Assembly: GCA_029549705.1 (NCBI GenBank)
Contig: JAKPIR010000328.1
Coordinates: 1 to 5,373, forward strand
Origin: Pseudomonadota bacterium
Lineage (GTDB): Bacteria; Pseudomonadota; Gammaproteobacteria; Burkholderiales; Methylophilaceae
Reading direction: 5' to 3'
DNA: 5,373 bases
A model generated the notes under the pieces. It was not told where the DNA came from. It did not search any database and worked only from the letters and a program-made list of their open reading frames with translations. The stretch's first letter is position 1. Each line of letters opens with the position of its first letter. A program made the position numbers and the translations under genes. Below, piece after piece: positions 1-4,555 of the stretch.

Positions 1-122
1 ATGGCGTTCCTAAAGCTAATTTCGGACTGTTTTTGAAGGAGTGCGAGTGGCGTTTTAACAACCCAACACCACAAGCACAGTTAGTACAATTGAAACAATG
101 GGTTAAACAACATATGGGCTAG
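1..122 (+). CDS. IS1595-like family transposase, C-terminal fragment (5' end outside window)
   Basis: The frame starting at base 3 is open to a TAG at 120-122 and gives the last 39 residues of a protein. The segment contains FLKECEWRFNN, which resembles the C-terminal part of DDE transposases of the IS1595 group, where a 'LKE-E-RFN' type motif follows the catalytic core. A short charged tail ending in KQWVKQHMG follows it. The gene runs opposite to all the chromosomal genes here, and its stop codon abuts or overlaps the inner edge of the terminal repeat, as is common in compact insertion sequences. The catalytic DDE residues are outside the window, so activity cannot be judged. The family call rests on this tail plus the adjoining terminal repeat. 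Another DDE family with a similar tail is possible but less likely. Confidence 0.7.
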   Translation, partial: GVPKANFGLFLKECEWRFNNPTPQAQLVQLKQWVKQHMG

Positions 123-139
123 TTATCTAGGACAGCCCC
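121..139. repeat. Right terminal inverted repeat of the insertion sequence
   Basis: The 19 bases end in four C's at 136-139. The outer boundary is placed there because reverse-complement reading gives GGGGCTGTCC at the very tip, the usual form for IS1595-like ends. The partner repeat is not in the window. The next 8 bases, TAATTTTA at 140-147, are the candidate target duplication. Confidence 0.6.
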
Positions 140-148
140 TAATTTTAT

Positions 149-358
149 TTATTTCGCCGCTGCCAATGCAGTAGGTGAAGATTTTGATTTGTCCAGTGTG
201 AACCTGAATTTTTCCCGCTTTTCAATTTGCGTCACACGACCTTCATGAATAATGATTTCAACCGAACCGAATCCAGTGCCGGTTTTCAGCTCTTCAATGG
301 CGCGTAATATGTCATCTGAAACATCGCGATTGGTTTTTGGTGAAGCTTGAAATGTCAT
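149..358 (-). CDS. oscA: DUF2292 / YezD-family small protein, OscA-like
   Basis: This is a 69-residue protein with the compact DUF2292 core at about residues 13-53. The core consists of a helix (DVSDDILRAIEEL), then GFGSVEIIIHEGRVTQIEKREKFRF, which has the family's hallmark 'G-SVEI-IH-G-V-QIE--EK-R' pattern. A Ser/Ala-rich tail follows. Family members are about 50-70 residues, so it is full length. In Pseudomonas a member (OscA) was linked to organosulfur use under sulfur starvation and chromate stress, and relatives often sit beside sulfate-uptake (cys/sbp) genes. The biochemical role is not known. Here no cys gene adjoins it. An insertion sequence begins just beyond the stop codon and faces it, and ftsX lies upstream behind a terminator, so it is probably monocistronic. 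The ATG at 356-358 has only a weak ribosome-binding site (GGGC about 8 bases upstream). The family call is firm; the symbol is by analogy. Confidence 0.82.
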   Translation of the reverse strand: MTFQASPKTNRDVSDDILRAIEELKTGTGFGSVEIIIHEGRVTQIEKREKFRFTLDKSKSSPTALAAAK

Positions 359-399
359 GATTAGGGCCCGTTTCTGTGCAAATTATTAGCAACTCAGGC

Positions 400-440
400 A
401 CTATATAGCGACTTTATAACAATTAAAAAGAATTTGTTAT
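400..440 (-). promoter_or_regulatory. Candidate promoter and LysR-type dyad upstream of the oscA-like gene
   Basis: On the minus strand a -10-like TATATA (407-402) or TATAGT (405-400) lies about 42 bases before the start codon. No good -35 is present. Instead a perfect 7-base inverted repeat, ATAACAA at 416-422 and TTGTTAT at 434-440, is separated by 11 bases and covers the -35 area. A weak -35 combined with an A/T-rich dyad of the T-N11-A kind is typical of promoters driven by LysR-type activators, and CysB, the sulfur regulator, belongs to that family. The assignment to any regulator is inference. Confidence 0.4.
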
Positions 441-500
441 TATAAGAATATAGCTAAAAAATATATAAAGGCAGGGGTGGAATTAAAATCAGGAAGGGAT

Positions 501-530
501 AAACAAAAAAGGATATCAGCATGGATATCC
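501..530 (-). terminator. Intrinsic terminator downstream of ftsX
   Basis: Reading the minus strand, a perfect 7-bp stem (GGATATC, 530-524, pairing with GATATCC, 517-511) encloses a 6-base loop. It is followed at once by TTTTTTGTTT (510-501). It starts 28 bases after the ftsX stop codon and so would close the ftsEX transcript and isolate the oscA-like gene. The stem is A/T-rich, so its strength is uncertain, but its form and position are right. Confidence 0.82.
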
Positions 531-558
531 GTAAGTCGGGGGTGAAAGGGAAATGCGA

Positions 559-1494
559 CTAGTTGATGTTAATGGTAGCTGCTGCGCGGGTAACTGCAAC
601 GTAAGAACCCAGCCAGCCAATCGCTATGGCCGTTAACACCATGCCAGCAAAGAGCTTAGGGTTGATGAGTGCAAGGCTAAAATCGCTATTGTAGAGGGCT
701 GAGAGTTGTGCGAGCGATTGGTTAAATAACATGACAATGCCCATAAGCATCACAATAGCAAGTAGGCCGCCAAATAAGCCGTATAACATCCCTGCATATA
801 AAAAAGGCTTACGAATAAAACTATTGGTAGCGCCAATCAGTTTGCTGACAATAATTTCATCTTTTTGCGTCAAAATTTGCATGCGCACCGTGTTGCTGAT
901 GATAATGAGCAGTGCCGCCGCCAGTAAAGTTGCAACAATAAAAATAATCTGCTTACCCAAAGCCAATAGGGCAGATAGTCTTTTTACCCATTCGGTATTC
1001 AGCAGCACTTTGTCTACGTTTGCCAAAGACTGGAGTTCAACTTTGAGCGCATCAAGGTCTTCAGGCTTGGATGATTTTGCCACGATCAAAAAGGCGTCGG
1101 GTAATGGGTTCGTTTTAAGCTCATTGATGACGTCGCTCGATGCGCTGTCTTTTTCAGCTTTATCGCGCAATTGCTGCCATGCTTCGTCTTTTGACACAAA
1201 TTTTACCGATTGAATGGCTGCGTTTTTGTGCAGTGCGTCTTTCACGTTGGCAATGGCAGCGCTATCGGCATCGAGCTTTAAAAACACACTGATTTCATTT
1301 TCATCTTGAATATGATTGGCGAAAGATGAAATATGATTGACGCCCAAGTAAAACAAACCGGGTACACAAAGCGCTGCGGCAATCACCAAGCTAATCATAA
1401 AGGTGGATAGCGCATTTCGGCGCATACGACCTAATACCAGTTTGAGCGCTTGTCGATGGTGATTAAACGCGGTGCTTATCATATTGTTACTCAT
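559..1494 (-). CDS. ftsX: Cell division ABC transporter, permease FtsX
   Basis: FtsX is the inner-membrane half of the FtsEX complex. It joins the divisome and, on ATP hydrolysis by FtsE, signals through its periplasmic domain to activate peptidoglycan amidases (in proteobacteria through EnvC-like partners). The 311-residue protein shows the family layout: a cytoplasmic N-terminus, a first membrane segment at about 31-51, and a periplasmic domain at about 52-180 with the conserved NPLPDAF at 129-135. Three further membrane segments follow at about 183-203, 233-257 and 281-303. The loop LIGATNSFIRKPFLYAGMLYG (219-239) is the strongly conserved stretch before the third segment. The ATG overlaps the ftsE stop by four bases (ATGA, 1491-1494), which implies translational coupling; its own ribosome-binding site is weak. 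A terminator follows the stop codon. rpoH, which follows ftsX in many proteobacteria, does not follow here. Confidence 0.96.
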   Translation of the reverse strand: MSNNMISTAFNHHRQALKLVLGRMRRNALSTFMISLVIAAALCVPGLFYLGVNHISSFANHIQDENEISVFLKLDADSAAIANVKDALHKNAAIQSVKFVSKDEAWQQLRDKAEKDSASSDVINELKTNPLPDAFLIVAKSSKPEDLDALKVELQSLANVDKVLLNTEWVKRLSALLALGKQIIFIVATLLAAALLIIISNTVRMQILTQKDEIIVSKLIGATNSFIRKPFLYAGMLYGLFGGLLAIVMLMGIVMLFNQSLAQLSALYNSDFSLALINPKLFAGMVLTAIAIGWLGSYVAVTRAAATININ

Positions 1495-2177
1495 GCAGTG
1501 ACTTGCTCGGTAGAGGCAGTGCCTGTTTGCTTTAATGTGCCGTGATCTAAATGCAGCACTCGATTTTGGATGGCAGCGCGATTAAGCGCATCATGCGTGG
1601 CCATAATCACCGTAACGCCCACTTGGTGAAACGCCTGAAAAATCGCCATAATATCTGCCGCGTAATTGGCATCTAAGTTGCCGGTAGGCTCATCGGCTAT
1701 CAAAATAGAAGGGCGACTCACCACGGCGCGGGCAATGGCAAGCCGTTGCTGCTCACCGCCAGATAAGGTAATCGGCATGGCTTTTTCTTTATTGAGCAAA
1801 CCCACTTTATCAAGCGCTGCGCGTACGCGCTTGGCTGCCTCAAGCCCGCTAATGCCGTTAATGTGCAAGGGCAACACAACATTTTCAAAGCAGTTACGGT
1901 CATATAGCAGTTTATGGTCTTGAAAAATCAAGCCAAAGCGGCGGCGCATAAAAGGAATGGCAGATTCTTTTAGTTTGCTGATATTTTGGTTGGCAATTAA
2001 AACCGTGCCGCTGGACGGCCGCTCAATTGCTGCGATAAGTTTAAGCAGCGTACTTTTACCAGCACCTGAATGGCCGGTGACAAACACAAATTCACCAGCT
2101 TCAATGGTAAAGCTGGCGTTTTTTAAAACTTCATTGCTACCCGGGTAGCGTTTGGTCACTTGGTCAAATTTAATCAT
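1491..2177 (-). CDS. ftsE: Cell division ATP-binding protein FtsE
   Basis: FtsE is the cytoplasmic ATPase of FtsEX, which drives septal peptidoglycan hydrolysis and divisome assembly. The 228 residues starting MIKFDQVTKRYPG carry every ABC-ATPase element: Walker A GHSGAGKST (35-43), Q-loop FQDHKLL (85-91), signature LSGGEQQR (138-145), Walker B ILIADEP (158-164), D-loop NLD (167-169) and H-loop MATHD (192-196). 'GHSGAGKST' and 'FQDH' are typical of FtsE rather than other ABC ATPases. The frame stays open 18 codons further upstream to an ATG at 2231, but I reject that start. It lies in the -35 element of the promoter at 2206-2235, and the extra residues do not resemble the family, whereas M(I/R)F-type starts are standard. 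The chosen ATG has no strong ribosome-binding site. The gene overlaps ftsX by four bases. Confidence 0.96.
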   Translation of the reverse strand: MIKFDQVTKRYPGSNEVLKNASFTIEAGEFVFVTGHSGAGKSTLLKLIAAIERPSSGTVLIANQNISKLKESAIPFMRRRFGLIFQDHKLLYDRNCFENVVLPLHINGISGLEAAKRVRAALDKVGLLNKEKAMPITLSGGEQQRLAIARAVVSRPSILIADEPTGNLDANYAADIMAIFQAFHQVGVTVIMATHDALNRAAIQNRVLHLDHGTLKQTGTASTEQVTA

Positions 2178-2205
2178 GCTGAGGTATCGCTTTATGTTGC
2201 AGAAG

Positions 2206-2235
2206 ATTATAGCGCTAAATCCGTGTAACACTCAA
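2206..2235 (-). promoter_or_regulatory. Sigma70-type promoter for ftsEX
   Basis: On the minus strand, TTGAGT (2235-2230) and a perfect TATAAT (2211-2206) are separated by 18 bases. Transcription would start near 2199, about 22 bases before the ftsE ATG at 2177. The consensus -10 and the fitting distance make this the best promoter in the window. It implies that ftsEX can be transcribed independently of ftsY. Confidence 0.7.
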
Positions 2236-2478
2236 AAATTGCCATTGTCATAGCAGGTTACAAATAGCCAATTGCGCGCGAATTTTATTTGCAAATATGC
2301 GGTTAATTTTCCCCGAGGATTTTTTTATGCTCTGCAACCCTTGTAAATAAAGGCTCACAGCGCATCGAAAAAGGTTGTTATGAAAAAACGCAAATTTTGA
2401 TGATTTTTATTACGTGATAAAAACGCAAAATTTAAGCTGTTTGCGCATGCGAATTAATCAGCCGTTTCAATCAACACT
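2236..2478. other. ftsY-ftsE intergenic region, A/T-rich, with repeats; no gene recognised
   Basis: ftsY and ftsE usually lie close together, but here the gap from stop to start is 301 bases. Apart from the promoter at its left end, it holds an A/T-rich repeat cluster (2384-2433), an 8-bp palindrome CGCATGCG (2444-2451), and only very short open frames without convincing ribosome-binding sites. I see no tRNA-like fold and no clear intrinsic terminator for ftsY. The function is unknown. It could be a leader or operator region, a small RNA, or relic sequence. Confidence 0.55.
2384..2433. repeat. Paired AAAAACGCAAA-type direct repeats flanking an inverted repeat
   Basis: AAAAACGCAAATTTT (2384-2398) recurs as AAAAACGCAAAATTT (2419-2433), a 35-base period. 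Between them, and overlapping the second copy, is TTTTTAT (2404-2410), TACGTG, ATAAAAA (2417-2423). This is a 20-bp near-perfect palindrome centred on ACGT with one mismatched base pair. Because AAATTTT is nearly self-complementary, the two copies can also pair as arms of a larger imperfect hairpin. The tract is too A/T-rich to be a typical terminator and looks more like a protein-binding or curved-DNA site. It is described from sequence only. Confidence 0.5.
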
Positions 2479-3507
2479 TTAATCAAACATGGCATCAATA
2501 AATTCGTTTGCGTTAAAAGGCCGCAAATCATCAATGCTTTCACCCACGCCAATAAATCGGATGGGGATTGGCCGCGCTTGCGCGATGGCTGCGATAACAC
2601 CACCTTTGGCCGTCCCGTCCAGTTTGCTTAATACCAGGCCTGTTACGCCTAGTGCATCATCAAAAATTTTAACCTGAGAAACCGCATTCTGACCGGTATT
2701 GGCATCGACCACTAATAAAACTTCATGTGGCGCGCCGGGTAGCGCTTTGTCCATCACGCGTTTCACTTTGGCAATTTCTTCCATTAAATGCAGTTGTGTA
2801 GGCAGGCGGCCTGCGGTATCTGCCAGCACGACATCAATATTTTTTGCACGCGCGGAGTTAATCGCATCAAACATGACGGCGGCGGGGTCGCCACTACTTT
2901 GCGCCACCACATGGACATTGTTGCGCTCGCCCCAGACTTGCAACTGCTCACGTGCAGCCGCTCTAAACGTATCGCCTGCGGCAATCAACACGCTTTTGCC
3001 TTGCTCCTGATAGTATTTGGCAAGTTTGCCGATGGTGGTGGTTTTACCTGCACCATTGACACCAGCTAACATGATGATAAAAGGTTTGTGGGTATTGGTT
3101 TCTAGCGGCTGTTGCAGTGGCAAAAGTAAATCTGCCAGAGCGTCTTTGAGCGCGGTTTTGAGTTGCACTGTATCATCTAAATTTTGCCGTTTAACGCGGC
3201 CTTTAATATCATCCAGTAAAAATTGCGTGGCGCCAACGCCCACGTCCGAGGTGAGCAAAATGGTTTCAAGCTCCTCATAGACGTCAGCATCAATTTTGCC
3301 GCCACTAAAAAGGCCAGAAAGCTGCAATCCTAATTGCTTGCGGGTTTTGCTTAAGCCTTGTTTTAAACGCTCAGTCCAACTCAGGGCGGGTTCAATTGAG
3401 GCTGGCGCTTCCACCACTGGCGTTGTTAAATCTATAGCTTCTGATTTTGGTGCATCAACGGCAGACGCTTCAGGTTGTGGTGGTTTTTTTTTGAAGAAAT
3501 CAAACAT
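2479..3507 (-). CDS. ftsY: Signal recognition particle receptor FtsY
   Basis: FtsY is the SRP GTPase receptor. It docks ribosome-SRP complexes at the inner membrane and, with Ffh, delivers nascent membrane proteins to the translocon. The 342 residues begin MFDFFKKKPP, a basic amphipathic start, followed by a short Pro/Ala/Glu-rich linker to about 45 that is much shorter than E. coli's acidic A domain. The N domain (about 46-135) and G domain follow: G1 GVNGAGKTT (149-157), G2 DTFRAAAREQL (179-189), G3 DTAGR (230-234), G4 SKLDG (294-298), and the closing GVGE..DDLRPF (320-331). The frame also allows a TTG two codons upstream (3513), but the ATG at 3505-3507 gives the family-like terminus. Neither start has a good ribosome-binding site. 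A run of nine A's encodes the KKK at residues 6-8. The gene precedes ftsE by about 300 bases and follows the transporter pair by 80. Confidence 0.97.
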   Translation of the reverse strand: MFDFFKKKPPQPEASAVDAPKSEAIDLTTPVVEAPASIEPALSWTERLKQGLSKTRKQLGLQLSGLFSGGKIDADVYEELETILLTSDVGVGATQFLLDDIKGRVKRQNLDDTVQLKTALKDALADLLLPLQQPLETNTHKPFIIMLAGVNGAGKTTTIGKLAKYYQEQGKSVLIAAGDTFRAAAREQLQVWGERNNVHVVAQSSGDPAAVMFDAINSARAKNIDVVLADTAGRLPTQLHLMEEIAKVKRVMDKALPGAPHEVLLVVDANTGQNAVSQVKIFDDALGVTGLVLSKLDGTAKGGVIAAIAQARPIPIRFIGVGESIDDLRPFNANEFIDAMFD

Positions 3508-3529
3508 AGTCAATTTAAAATTCGGCGAT

Positions 3530-3572
3530 GGAATATTCCCTATTTTAGCCTAGTTTTGTGCTGGTGATTCAA
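3530..3572 (-). promoter_or_regulatory. Possible ftsY promoter with a palindrome at the start site
   Basis: The minus strand has TTGAAT (3572-3567) and TAAAAT (3547-3542) with a long 19-base spacer, 34 bases before the ftsY ATG. A perfect 10-bp palindrome, GGAATATTCC (3530-3539), sits where transcription would begin and could be an operator or chance. The spacer makes this only a moderate candidate, and read-through from the upstream transporter genes is an alternative. Confidence 0.35.
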
Positions 3573-3587
3573 AGTAACTCAGCGTGC

Positions 3588-4028
3588 TTACTTGTTGCTA
3601 TTTTCAATATATTCAAAAATCCCCATTCCGATCAACATGGCAATAAGAAAAACAATGCCTTTTAGGCTGCCTGCCCCCAATAAAACAAATGCAGGTGCCG
3701 GGCAAATGCCAGCCAACCCCCAGCCTATGCCAAATATCAAACTGCCAACGATAAGGCGTTGATCAATGATGCGAGATGTCGGCAGATTCATAGGCAAGCC
3801 TAAAAAGCTGCGAGTGCGTTTTTTAGCCAATGTAAAAGCAACTAAACCAACGGCAATTGCACCGCCCATGACGAGCCCAAGGGAAGGGTCCCATAAGCCG
3901 GCAAGGTCCAGAAAAGCCAGCACTTTGGCCGGGTTTGCCATGCCAGCCAAAATTAAACCGATGCCAAAAATAAGGCCAGAAAAAAGTGCAAATATTAGCG
4001 CAGAAAAATGATTCAAGTTCTTTTTCAT
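3588..4028 (-). CDS. DUF6691 / YeeE-YedE-type membrane protein, C-terminal half of a split sulfur transporter
   Basis: This is a 146-residue integral membrane protein with four hydrophobic segments, at about 9-30, 48-67, 92-118 and 121-139. It has the family pattern GMANPAKVLAFLDLAGLWDPSLGLVMGGA (29-57) and FGIGWGLAGICPAPA (99-113). The latter carries the single conserved cysteine C109 and resembles the second pore motif of one-chain YeeE/YedE proteins. Those proteins carry thiosulfate in E. coli (TsuA), and relatives are linked to sulfide, polysulfide or selenium handling. It should pair with the product of the gene just upstream, only two bases away, to make a complete pore in the inner membrane. 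The frame is open to 4157, but the ATG at 4026-4028 has AGGGG seven bases before it. The extra 43 residues would overlap the neighbour and are hydrophilic nonsense. The substrate is not shown by the sequence. Confidence 0.87.
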   Translation of the reverse strand: MKKNLNHFSALIFALFSGLIFGIGLILAGMANPAKVLAFLDLAGLWDPSLGLVMGGAIAVGLVAFTLAKKRTRSFLGLPMNLPTSRIIDQRLIVGSLIFGIGWGLAGICPAPAFVLLGAGSLKGIVFLIAMLIGMGIFEYIENSNK

Positions 4029-4030
4029 TT

Positions 4031-4465
4031 TTAAGCCCCTAATAAATGCCGCACGATAAACACAGTTAAAAATCCAGTCCCCATAAAAGCGAGCGTGGCT
4101 ACAATTGAACGAGGTGATAATCTGGCGATGCCGCATACGCCGTGCCCACTTGTGCAACCTGAACCGTAACGCGTCGCGTATCCAACAATAAGGCCGGCAA
4201 TCATTAACAACGTGAAACTTGCATCTATGCTGATTTCAGGAAGCGGTTGAAAGCCTTGCCAAACAAGCGGGGCGATAATCAAACCGAGTGTAAATGCTAC
4301 TCGCCAGCCCATATCATTTTTAGCCGGTTTGAAGAGACCACCAATAATGCCGGTAATGCCGGCAATGCGGCCATTCAACAGAATGAAAAGCGCGGCCGAA
4401 ATGCCAATAAGTACACCTCCAGCTAATGCTGACCAAGGGGTGAAGTTAAGCCAGTCTATTGTCAA
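4031..4465 (-). CDS. YeeE/YedE family membrane protein, N-terminal half of a split sulfur transporter
   Basis: The protein has 144 residues starting (L/M)TIDWLNFTPWSALAGGVLIG, a typical opening for the short YeeE/YedE proteins. About four hydrophobic segments are visible, at 11-31, 55-72, 84-98 and 118-139. The key motif is YGSGCTSGHGVCGIARLS (100-117). C104 and C111 are the conserved thiols thought to touch the sulfur compound in YeeE-type thiosulfate carriers. I choose a TTG start at 4463-4465 because GGAG lies seven bases upstream and the terminus fits the family. The longer GTG start at 4492 lies inside the terminator stem at 4477-4511 and has no ribosome-binding site. The gene is tightly coupled to the DUF6691 partner downstream. 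In other bacteria such pairs sit with ArsR-type sulfide sensors, rhodaneses or persulfide dioxygenases, none of which is seen here. The substrate is unproven. Confidence 0.87.
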   Translation of the reverse strand: MTIDWLNFTPWSALAGGVLIGISAALFILLNGRIAGITGIIGGLFKPAKNDMGWRVAFTLGLIIAPLVWQGFQPLPEISIDASFTLLMIAGLIVGYATRYGSGCTSGHGVCGIARLSPRSIVATLAFMGTGFLTVFIVRHLLGA

Positions 4466-4476
4466 ATGAATACTCC

Positions 4477-4511
4477 AAAAAAGAAATGCCACACGCAGGA
4501 TGCGTATGGCA
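4477..4511 (-). terminator. Intrinsic terminator after fadL-like gene, or attenuator before the yeeE-like gene
   Basis: Reading minus, TGCCATACGCA (4511-4501) pairs with TGCGTGTGGCA (4497-4487). The 11-bp stem has one U-G pair and a 3-base loop, and is followed by TTTCTTTTTT (4486-4477). It starts 21 bases after the porin stop codon. The U tract ends about 11 bases before the TTG start of the next gene and directly abuts its GGAG ribosome-binding site, leaving no room for a promoter between hairpin and gene. Confidence 0.85.
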
Positions 4512-4524
4512 AAAATGCGCGGCT

Positions 4525-4555
4525 ATTTTAACTTAGAAACGCCAGCCGTAGGCAA
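4525..4555 (-). promoter_or_regulatory. Weak candidate promoter for the yeeE-like pair, upstream of the hairpin
   Basis: TTGCCT (4555-4550, inside the porin's last codons) and TAAAAT (4530-4525, just past its stop codon) are 19 bases apart on the minus strand. If used, transcription would start near 4518 and run directly into the hairpin at 4511-4477, making that hairpin a leader attenuator. The match to consensus is poor and this is offered only because no other promoter location fits. Confidence 0.25.

Larger units (their letters stand above)
1..139 (+). mobile_element. Right end of an IS1595-family-like insertion sequence (partial)
   Basis: The stretch carries the 3' end of a transposase gene followed at once by a terminal inverted repeat ending in GGACAGCCCC at 139. 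Read inward from the outer edge, the end begins GGGGCTGTCCTAGATAACT. This matches what I remember of the ends of IS1595-group elements, which start with GG and contain TGTC. The family usually makes 8-bp target duplications, so TAATTTTA at 140-147 would be the duplicated target at this side. The left end and the other target copy lie outside the window, so neither the element's completeness nor the duplication can be confirmed here. Confidence 0.72.

Noticed and set aside
731..1213. 160-codon plus-strand open frame opposite ftsX
   Set aside because: It is the mirror of a well-supported ftsX; its product is Ser/Leu-rich without recognisable motifs and it has no ribosome-binding site of note.
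2178..2231. Upstream extension of ftsE by 18 codons
   Set aside because: It overlaps the consensus promoter and adds residues foreign to FtsE.
2303..2365. 20-codon minus-strand frame in the ftsY-ftsE gap
   Set aside because: It has no ribosome-binding site and no family resemblance, and its length is expected by chance.
2380..2400. Plus-strand mini-frame encoding MKKRKF after an AAGG box
   Set aside because: A leader peptide was considered, but no plus-strand gene lies downstream for it to regulate.
2699..3280. Several overlapping plus-strand open frames opposite ftsY
   Set aside because: They are shadows of the ftsY G-domain coding strand and resemble no protein family.
3576..3597. Small inverted repeat AAGTAA...TTACTT around the stop codon of the DUF6691 gene
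   Set aside because: The stem has only six weak pairs, a 10-base loop and no U tract, so it is not supportable as a terminator.
4029..4157. 43-codon N-terminal extension of the DUF6691 protein
   Set aside because: It lies wholly within the coding region of the upstream partner in another frame, while a strong AGGGG box marks the start at 4028.
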